From Deltaproteobacteria bacterium (GTDB lineage Bacteria; Desulfobacterota; Desulfobacteria; Desulfobacterales; C00003060): a stretch of DNA of 5,094 bases. Below are positions 1-5,094 of this stretch, piece after piece (within the stretch, counting starts at the first letter, position 1; every line of letters starts with the position of its first letter). The notes under the pieces were generated by a model. That model worked only from the letters and a program-made list of their open reading frames with translations. It made no database searches and was not told where the DNA came from. Position numbers and translations under genes: made by a program. The DNA lies in assembly GCA_019309245.1 (NCBI GenBank), contig JAFDGP010000195.1, forward strand, positions 1 to 5,094, in the 5' to 3' direction.

Positions 1-998
1 CAGAGAAGCTACTTGAACGTATTGTCGGAGGATTCTCCAAAAATAGCGACCTCGTCGCCGACTTCTTCTGCGGATCCGGCACCACCCTGGCCGTGGCCGA
101 AAAGCTCGGCCGTCGATGGATCGGCTGCGACCTGGGTCGCTGGGCTATCCATGTGACCCGCAAGCGGCTGCTGGGCATCGAAAACTGCAAGCCATTCGAG
201 GTCCTCAACCTGGGCAAATACGAGCGCCAGTACTGGCAGGGCGTCACCTTCGGAGAAAAGAAGGATAAATACGTCACCGAGCAGGCTCTCTACGAATACC
301 TGGCCTTCATTCTCAAGCTCTACGGCGCCCAGCCGGTGGCGGGTCTGGTCCACCTGCACGGCAAAAAGGGCCGGGCCATGGTGCATATCGGCGCGGTGGA
401 TGCGCCGGTGACCATCGCCGAGATCGACGCGGCGGTTGAAGAGTGCGTGCAACTTAAACAACCCGAGCTGCACGTCTTGGGCTGGGAATGGGAAATGGGG
501 CTTTATGACCTGATGGTGGAGGCGGCCAAAAAGAAGGGCGTCAAGCTGGTGCTGCTCCAGATCCCCCGGGAGGTGATGGAACAACAGGCCGCGGCCAAGG
601 GCGACGTGCGTTTCTTCGAGCTGGCCTACCTGGAGGCCGAGGTTCAGAAGCCGGAAATTCGACCTGGGATGAGAATCAATAAAGGTGACCCGGCCGTGCA
701 GGTGGCCCTCAAGGATTTCGTGATCCCCAACACCGAGCTGATTCCCGAGGAGGTTCGGTCCAAGGTCAAGCAGTGGTCCGACTATATCGACTACTGGGCC
801 GTGGACTGGGATTTTCAAAACGACACCTTCATGCAGGGCTGGGTGGCTTTCCGCACCCGCAAGGAGCGCAAGCTGGCGCTGGTCTCCGATCCGCACGCCT
901 ACGACAAGCCGGGCCGATACCGGATCCTGGTCAAGGTGATCGACATCTTCGGCAATGACACCTCCCAGGCCTTTGATGTGCAGGTGCCGCTGCCATGA
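1..998 (+). CDS. mod: Type III restriction-modification DNA adenine methyltransferase (Mod), C-terminal part; 5' end outside window
   Basis: Modification subunit that would transfer a methyl group from S-adenosylmethionine to adenine in an asymmetric target site and give Res its DNA specificity. The frame is open from base 3, so this is a 5'-truncated gene; a GTG at 93 falls inside the catalytic domain and is not a start. The window opens in motif X (EKLLERIV). Motif I follows, DFFCGSGTT at bases 60-86, the SAM-binding loop, then IGCDLG, whose Asp fits the motif II acidic residue. Motif I in the C-terminal half is the beta-class order used by type III Mod proteins, so the DPPY motif and target-recognition domain should lie upstream, unseen. 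The last ~70 residues (789-995) end in a beta-rich segment, KPGRYRILVKVIDIFGNDT, resembling an Ig/PKD-like strand pair. Its stop overlaps the next gene's ATG. The Mod assignment is supported by the res gene downstream; the target site cannot be predicted here. Confidence 0.9.
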   Translation, partial: EKLLERIVGGFSKNSDLVADFFCGSGTTLAVAEKLGRRWIGCDLGRWAIHVTRKRLLGIENCKPFEVLNLGKYERQYWQGVTFGEKKDKYVTEQALYEYLAFILKLYGAQPVAGLVHLHGKKGRAMVHIGAVDAPVTIAEIDAAVEECVQLKQPELHVLGWEWEMGLYDLMVEAAKKKGVKLVLLQIPREVMEQQAAAKGDVRFFELAYLEAEVQKPEIRPGMRINKGDPAVQVALKDFVIPNTELIPEEVRSKVKQWSDYIDYWAVDWDFQNDTFMQGWVAFRTRKERKLALVSDPHAYDKPGRYRILVKVIDIFGNDTSQAFDVQVPLP

Positions 999-2098
999 AA
1001 AAAAAGCCCGCCCCACCGACAAAAGGCAAGGCCTCTGTTTTCCCTAACGCACCCCAAGCGCTGATGGATGAACTGCGCGAATGGATCCAGCAGGCCCGTA
1101 TTTCCGCTGCTCGTGTCGTGGACGAGCACCTGTGCGCCCTTTACTGGCGCATCGGCACACGCATCCGAATGGAAATTCTCAAGGACCAACGCGCGGAATA
1201 CGGGGCCGGGATTGTCTCCGCAGTGGGGAGACAATTGGAGGCTGAGTTCGGCCGGGGTTTTTCCGAAAAATCCCTGCGGCACATGATCCGGTTTGCCGAG
1301 GTCTTTCCTGACAAACAAATTGTCTCCGCGCTGCGGAGACAATTGACCTGGACTCACTTTAAACGCTTGATTTATCTGGATGATCCACTCAAGCGCGAGT
1401 TCTATGTTGAGATGTGCCGCATTGAGAAATGGCCCACCCGTACCCTGGACAAGAAAATACAGTCCATGCTCTTTGAGCGCACGGCGCTTTCAAAAAAGCC
1501 GGACAAGCTGATCGCCCGAGAACTCAAGGCCTTGCGGGAAGAGGGTAAACTCACCCCGGATCTCGTGTTCCGCGATCCCTACCTGCTCGATTTTCTGGGC
1601 CTCAGGGATACCTATGCGGAAAAGGATCTGGAGGCCGCCATCCTCCGGGAAATGGAGGCCTTCATCCTGGAGTTGGGCGTGGGGTTTGCTTTCTTGGAAC
1701 GCCAGAAGCGCATCACCGTGGACGGCGACGATTATTATCTGGATCTGCTCTTTTATCACCGCCGGCTAAGGCGCCTGGTAGCCATTGAGCTGAAACTGGG
1801 CGATTTCAAAGCGGCCGATAAGGGCCAGATGGAGCTGTATCTGCGATGGCTGGATAAATACGAGCGCCGTGAGGGGGAAAACGCGCCCATCGGTCTCATT
1901 TTGTGCGCCGGAAAAAAGGAAGAAACGGTACGGCTGCTGGACATGGAAGGCAGCGGTATCCGGGTGGCCGCTTACTGGACTGAAGCCTTGCCCAGGGCCG
2001 AACTGGAGCGCAAGCTGCATGAGGCGGTGGTTTTAGCCCGGCAACGCCTGGCGAAGGATGAAAGGCGCCAACAGCGTCTTGAGGAAGGAAAGGAGTGA
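995..2098 (+). CDS. DUF1016/YhcG-family PD-(D/E)XK nuclease-like protein
   Basis: A 367-residue protein, normal length for the family. After a short Lys/Pro-rich tail, residues ~24-165 match the helical DUF1016 N-terminal domain (LYWRIGTRI, FGRGFSEKSLRHMIRFAEVFPD, QLTWTHFKRLIYLDDP). Residues ~185-340 match the C-terminal nuclease domain. Visible catalytic candidates are D250 in DYYLDLLFYHRRL, E265 and K267 in AIELKLG, and Q278 in KGQMELYLRWLD, so the active site looks intact. The ATG at 995 overlaps the mod stop as ATGA with no strong Shine-Dalgarno, suggesting termination-reinitiation coupling. A later ATG at 1064 (codon 24) at the domain boundary is a possible alternative start. Codons 2-4 form an A8 run. 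Two 25-base palindromes encode the repeated peptides IVSAVGRQL (73-81) and IVSALRRQL (109-117). Family members often occur in restriction-modification and defence loci, but the substrate is not established. Position between mod and res suggests an accessory nuclease; that role is inference. Confidence 0.9.
   Translation: MKKKPAPPTKGKASVFPNAPQALMDELREWIQQARISAARVVDEHLCALYWRIGTRIRMEILKDQRAEYGAGIVSAVGRQLEAEFGRGFSEKSLRHMIRFAEVFPDKQIVSALRRQLTWTHFKRLIYLDDPLKREFYVEMCRIEKWPTRTLDKKIQSMLFERTALSKKPDKLIARELKALREEGKLTPDLVFRDPYLLDFLGLRDTYAEKDLEAAILREMEAFILELGVGFAFLERQKRITVDGDDYYLDLLFYHRRLRRLVAIELKLGDFKAADKGQMELYLRWLDKYERREGENAPIGLILCAGKKEETVRLLDMEGSGIRVAAYWTEALPRAELERKLHEAVVLARQRLAKDERRQQRLEEGKE
998..1005 (+). 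repeat. A8 homopolymer at codons 2-4 of the DUF1016 gene
   Basis: Eight consecutive A residues directly follow the ATG of the nuclease gene; the first of them is also the last base of the mod TGA stop. Read in frame they give AAA AAA AAG, which contains the heptamer A AAA AAG known as a slippery sequence. A one-base length change would put the nuclease gene out of frame at its second codon without altering Mod. Lysine-rich starts are common, so this may be incidental. Confidence 0.6.
1211..1235. repeat. 25-base palindrome, copy 1, inside the DUF1016 gene
   Basis: The left arm ATTGTCTCCGC (1211-1221) and right arm GGGGAGACAAT (1225-1235) flank a 3-base centre AGT. The arms pair at 10 of 11 positions, the outer nine perfectly. 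The element starts on a codon boundary and encodes IVSAVGRQ, with the next codon completing IVSAVGRQL. It is a close direct repeat of the element at 1319-1343. No T-run follows, so it is not a normal intrinsic terminator. Confidence 0.9.
1318..1344. repeat. Perfect palindrome, copy 2, inside the DUF1016 gene
   Basis: The left arm ATTGTCTCCGC (1319-1329) and right arm GCGGAGACAAT (1333-1343) are exact reverse complements around a 3-base centre GCT. One more A-T pair (1318 with 1344) extends the stem to 12. The core begins exactly 108 bases after copy 1, in the same codon phase, and encodes IVSALRRQ followed by L. It differs from copy 1 at four positions, in the centre and inner right arm. No T-run follows it. 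Confidence 0.92.
2090..2095 (+). promoter_or_regulatory. Ribosome binding site of res; decides its start
   Basis: AAGGAG lies within the last codons of the DUF1016 gene, five bases before the ATG at 2101. An in-frame GTG at 2095 overlaps the last base of this Shine-Dalgarno, so it cannot be served by it. This favours the ATG at 2101. The DUF1016 stop TGA (2096-2098) lies in the spacer, so ribosomes finishing that gene stop on the res initiation region. Confidence 0.8.
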
Positions 2099-2100
2099 TC

Positions 2101-4893
2101 ATGCCTCGTTCGGTGATTGCTTACGATAAGGACTTGCCGGAAATCTCCGGCCGTCTGCCGTGGATCAAACCCGATGCCCATCTGGTCAAGGACGTGAACG
2201 CCGAAACGGGTTGGCGGGTCCAGCCGGGCCGCCGGGAAAGCCGCCTGCTGCTGGTCCCCAGGATACGCAAGGCCGTGGACGACTGGCGCGAGCAGGGCTA
2301 TCCCGGCGTTTCCGACATCACCCGTCGTCTCTTTGAGTACTGGTTCGAAGAGGACCATGACGTGCCTGGGTTCGGCGTCCCGTTTCGCTATTACTTCTGC
2401 CAGCGGGAGGCCATGGAAACCCTGGCCTGGGTGGTGGAGATCGCTTCCAAAGCCGACGCCGCGGATTTGATCCGTTCTTTCGCCAAGGTCTATAAAAAGG
2501 ATCTTTTTTCCGACAACATCGTCTTTCAGACCACCATGGACGGCCGCCGCCAGATCGTGCGCTATGTGCCCGAGCTGGGGAGAGACGGGATTCAGGATCT
2601 CCCGCCGGAAAACCTTTGCCGCCTGGCCTTCAAAATGGCTACCGGTTCTGGCAAGACCTGGGTGATGGCCATGGCCATGGTCTGGTCCCACTTTCACCGC
2701 AAGAGGGTGCCGGGATCGGCGCTTTCAACCAATTTTTTAGTTGTGGCCCCCAATGTGATCGTCTACCAGCGCTTGGAAAAGGACTTTGCCGCCAACCGCG
2801 TTTTCCACCAGATCCCATTGATTCCGCCGGAGTGGCGAGGTCAGTTCCACCAGAAGGTGATCCTGCGGGGTGAGGCTTCGGAGCCGGATTCTTCCGGCAA
2901 CCTGTTTCTGACCAACATCCACCAGCTCTATGAATCACGAGAGCAGGCCTGGACACCCGCCAACGCCGTGGAAACCCTGTTGGGGAAAAAACCCGCCAAG
3001 GACTTGGCCGCCTCGGCTCATCGCTCCATGCTTGAGCGGGTCAAATCCCTCAAAGACCTGGTCGTGTTCAACGACGAAGCCCATCATGTCCACGATGAAG
3101 AACTGGCCTGGAGCCAATCCCTTTTGGCCATTCACCAGGCCCTGCCCAAAGGGCTGGCGCTCTGGCTGGACTTTTCGGCCACCCCCAAGGATCAAAACGG
3201 CATGTATTTTCCGTGGACCGTCTGCGACTATCCCCTGGCCCAAGCCGTGGAGGACCGCATCGTCAAGGCCCCGCTGATCGTCACTAAGGAGGATGATCCC
3301 AAGCAGCCCGCCGAAGATCCGGACAGTGTGACCAAAGAAAACGTGGCGGAAAAATACGGCTATTGGCTCCGGGCCGCCGTCCAACGATGGCGGGAACATT
3401 ATCAAATATACAAACAACTGGGTCAACGACCGGTGCTGTTCATCATGGCCGAGAAAAACGCCTATGCCGACGCTCTCGGCGAATACCTTCGAAAAACAAA
3501 GGAGTTCGGCTTTCGGGCAAGCGAGATCCTGGTCATCCATACCGACGCGGCCGGCGAGATCACGAAAAAAGACCTGGAAAAGGCCCGGGAGGCGGCCCGG
3601 GATATCGACAAAGCCGAAAGCCGCATCAAAGCCATTGTCAGCGTCATGATGCTTCGGGAAGGATGGGATGTGCGCAACGTCACCGTGGTCTTGGGTCTTC
3701 GGCCCTTCACCGCCAAGGCCGAAATTCTGCCCGAACAGGTCATCGGCCGGGGACTGCGGGTGATGGCGCAGATCAGCCCCGACAAGACGCAGACCCTGGA
3801 AGTGCTGGGTACCCGCAATCTCCTCAAGGTGGTGCGGGACCAGCTTGAAGCCGAAGGGGTGGGGGTGACCACCACAAAAACCGACCCGCCCAGGCCGGTG
3901 ATCATCCAAGCGTTGCTGGAGCGGTCGGATTACGACATCACCCTGCCCATTACAAAACCGAGGCTGGAGCATAACCTCCGCAAGCTGGGGGAATTGAACC
4001 TCGAAAATCTGGAAGCCATCTATGAACAGGAGGAATTGAGTGACATTTTCCGAGTCCACTTGAAACTGCAGTTTGCCACCACCCAGACCGAGGTGCACCA
4101 GGCGGACATCACTGGCGCATTGCCCCAAAGCAGGGAGCTGATCGCCTCCATCACCAACAAGGTGATCGACCGGGCCAAGCTGCCCAACCACTTCGCCGAA
4201 CTGTACCCGATCGTTCGAGGTTACTTGACCGAGCGGTGTTTCGGGAATAGCGTGAACCTGGAGGCGGAAGCTCTGCGATCCCACCTGGCCCGCCTTGAGC
4301 TGCAGGAGGGGATCGCCAAATATCTGGCACGCAAAATCGCCGAGTTGACAGTGGAGCGCCGGGCTCTCGAATTCGAGAAAGCCGATTTCAAACTGGCTGA
4401 AACCAAGCCTTTCAGCTGGCGGCGGAATCTACCACCGTTGAAGGCCGCCAAAACGGTTTTCAATTATGTGGCCACCTACAATGATTTCGAACGCCGGTTC
4501 GCCGAGTTTCTGGACCGGGCACCGGACGTGCTGCGCTTCGCTTCCCTCGGCACCACCGAACAGGGTGATTCGGGTACCCGGTTTCGGGTGGATTATATCA
4601 AACCCAGCGGCGCCATCGGTTTTTATCACCCGGACTGGGCGGCCGTCCAAGGAAATAACGGCAACGAGATAAACTGGATCATTGAAACCAAGGGGCGAAT
4701 CTGGGAAGGCACCCGTGCAAAAGATGAAGCCATAACTTCTTGGTGCCGACGTGTTTCCGAAGAAACAAACACCCGATGGCAGTATATTCGGATCAACCAA
4801 AAAGAGGTGGATTTATCCAGGGTGAGTTCACTTGACGCATTGGTGAGAATGCTCCAAAAGAAGGAACCATCCCTGTTGAACTTCAAAAAATGA
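2101..4893 (+). CDS. res: Type III restriction enzyme Res subunit (SF2 helicase/translocase plus PD-(D/E)XK endonuclease)
   Basis: Restriction subunit expected to bind Mod, hydrolyse ATP and cut DNA carrying unmethylated sites. At 930 residues from the ATG it is full length for type III Res (usually about 900-1000). Superfamily 2 motifs appear in order: a glutamine-containing QRE near Q101, Walker A ATGSGKT (180-186), motif Ia region FLVVAPNVIVYQRL, motif II DEAHH (325-329), motif III SATP (359-362), motif V REGWDVRN (519-526), and motif VI QVIGRGLR (546-553) with the arginine-finger residues. The C-terminal nuclease motif is P-D845 followed by E862-T-K864 (HPDW, then WIIETKG), so catalytic residues appear intact. 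It starts two bases after the DUF1016 stop with its own strong Shine-Dalgarno, showing an operon with mod and the nuclease gene. No frameshift or internal stop is seen. Res family is very secure; true restriction activity is inferred from intact motifs and the neighbouring mod. Confidence 0.95.
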   Translation: MPRSVIAYDKDLPEISGRLPWIKPDAHLVKDVNAETGWRVQPGRRESRLLLVPRIRKAVDDWREQGYPGVSDITRRLFEYWFEEDHDVPGFGVPFRYYFCQREAMETLAWVVEIASKADAADLIRSFAKVYKKDLFSDNIVFQTTMDGRRQIVRYVPELGRDGIQDLPPENLCRLAFKMATGSGKTWVMAMAMVWSHFHRKRVPGSALSTNFLVVAPNVIVYQRLEKDFAANRVFHQIPLIPPEWRGQFHQKVILRGEASEPDSSGNLFLTNIHQLYESREQAWTPANAVETLLGKKPAKDLAASAHRSMLERVKSLKDLVVFNDEAHHVHDEELAWSQSLLAIHQALPKGLALWLDFSATPKDQNGMYFPWTVCDYPLAQAVEDRIVKAPLIVTKEDDPKQPAEDPDSVTKENVAEKYGYWLRAAVQRWREHYQIYKQLGQRPVLFIMAEKNAYADALGEYLRKTKEFGFRASEILVIHTDAAGEITKKDLEKAREAARDIDKAESRIKAIVSVMMLREGWDVRNVTVVLGLRPFTAKAEILPEQVIGRGLRVMAQISPDKTQTLEVLGTRNLLKVVRDQLEAEGVGVTTTKTDPPRPVIIQALLERSDYDITLPITKPRLEHNLRKLGELNLENLEAIYEQEELSDIFRVHLKLQFATTQTEVHQADITGALPQSRELIASITNKVIDRAKLPNHFAELYPIVRGYLTERCFGNSVNLEAEALRSHLARLELQEGIAKYLARKIAELTVERRALEFEKADFKLAETKPFSWRRNLPPLKAAKTVFNYVATYNDFERRFAEFLDRAPDVLRFASLGTTEQGDSGTRFRVDYIKPSGAIGFYHPDWAAVQGNNGNEINWIIETKGRIWEGTRAKDEAITSWCRRVSEETNTRWQYIRINQKEVDLSRVSSLDALVRMLQKKEPSLLNFKK

Positions 4894-4939
4894 AATGCTC
4901 TGGACTAAAAAGGACCGCAATCCCCAAAGAAGAGATGCC

Positions 4940-5094
4940 ATGATGCGCCATTCGGCAAACGGCACGATGGCTTTTCGCGTGCCTCATAAACGGATTTTCT
5001 GCGTTTTTTTGACAATCGCCCTTTGGGTTTGCTCGGCGATCCCCTGTTTTGCAACCATTTACAAGTACCGGGATGCGCAGGGCAACTGGCACTA
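4940..5094 (+). CDS. Start of a secreted or periplasmic DUF4124-like protein; 3' end outside window
   Basis: Only 51 codons are visible. After a basic n-region (MMRHSANGTMAFRVPHKR) comes a hydrophobic stretch, IFCVFLTIALWVCSAIPCFA, ending in a plausible signal peptidase I site after A38 (CFA, then TIYKY). There is no lipobox. The mature start, TIYKYRDAQGNWH, matches the opening of DUF4124 domains, which typically read like IYKY-D-xxG-xxH. Such domains are found at the N-terminus of exported proteins, including some lytic transglycosylases, but the rest of this protein is not visible. A purine-rich GAAGAG at 4929-4934 gives a modest Shine-Dalgarno five bases before the ATG at 4940; ATGs at 4943 and 4967 are alternatives. 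It is on the same strand as res, 46 bases downstream, and is probably not functionally part of the restriction locus. Confidence 0.7.
   Translation, partial: MMRHSANGTMAFRVPHKRIFCVFLTIALWVCSAIPCFATIYKYRDAQGNWH

Noticed and set aside
93..998. GTG at 93 as the start of a separate 301-residue protein
   Set aside because: The frame is open upstream to the window edge and encodes motif X and methyltransferase motif I (bases 60-86) just before it, so 93 is internal to mod.
2095..2100. GTG at 2095 as the start of res
   Set aside because: It overlaps the AAGGAG Shine-Dalgarno that is ideally spaced for the ATG at 2101.
2665..2681. Short tandem repeat of ATGGCC (about 2.7 copies) just after the res Walker A motif
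   Set aside because: It encodes MAMAM in a hydrophobic helix, a length change would stay in frame, and the copy number is too low to suggest phase variation.
2935..4284. A 449-codon open frame on the minus strand opposite res
   Set aside because: It lies fully opposite a gene with all helicase motifs in order. Its translation shows no recognisable domain, and GC-rich codon use on the + strand depletes stops on the complement. The same applies to the long minus-strand frames at 9-1022 and 1972-2697.
4935..4943. Two-codon open frame ATG CCA TGA whose stop overlaps the ATGATG of the DUF4124 gene
   Set aside because: Too short to tell from chance, and it has no distinct ribosome binding site of its own.
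4938..4975. GCCAT (4938-4942) and ATGGC (4967-4971) followed by TTTT, as a terminator after res
   Set aside because: The stem is short and interrupted, the T-run is only four bases, and it lies over the start of the next coding region.
5009..5040. TTGACA at 5009-5014 as a sigma-70 -35 box
   Set aside because: It lies inside the signal-peptide coding region and no acceptable -10 box is found about 17 bases downstream.

Overview
The window is dominated by a tightly packed three-gene operon on the + strand that encodes a type III restriction-modification locus with an extra gene in the middle. The order is mod (methyltransferase, 5' end outside the window), a DUF1016/YhcG-family PD-(D/E)XK nuclease-like gene, then res (ATP-dependent restriction subunit). 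mod and the nuclease gene overlap by 4 bases (ATGA). The nuclease gene and res are 2 bases apart, and the res Shine-Dalgarno lies on the end of the nuclease gene. Co-transcription and translational coupling are therefore very likely. No promoter is visible, so the operon promoter should lie upstream of the window.

After res there are 46 bases without a gene. Then comes the beginning of an unrelated gene: a signal peptide followed by the first residues of what looks like a DUF4124 domain, cut by the window end. This looks like the edge of the defence locus against an ordinary cell-envelope gene. I see no tRNA, integrase, insertion sequence, CRISPR array or clear terminator.

The organism is probably a GC-rich Gram-negative bacterium. 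Codon third positions are G/C rich. DUF4124 proteins with Sec signal peptides are typical of Proteobacteria and Desulfobacterota, and the DUF1016 protein resembles versions I remember from those groups. I cannot go further from sequence alone.

Expected function, from family knowledge: Mod methylates one strand of an asymmetric site and supplies DNA recognition. Res joins Mod, hydrolyses ATP, and cuts DNA carrying unmodified sites. The DUF1016 protein is not a standard type III component. Its conserved D/E/K residues suggest a third, nuclease-type effector or accessory subunit.

The most unusual signal is inside the DUF1016 gene. Two near-identical 25-base palindromes (1211-1235 and 1319-1343) lie exactly 108 bases apart in the same reading phase. 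They encode IVSAVGRQL and IVSALRRQL, so they are at once an internal protein repeat and two strong potential hairpins.
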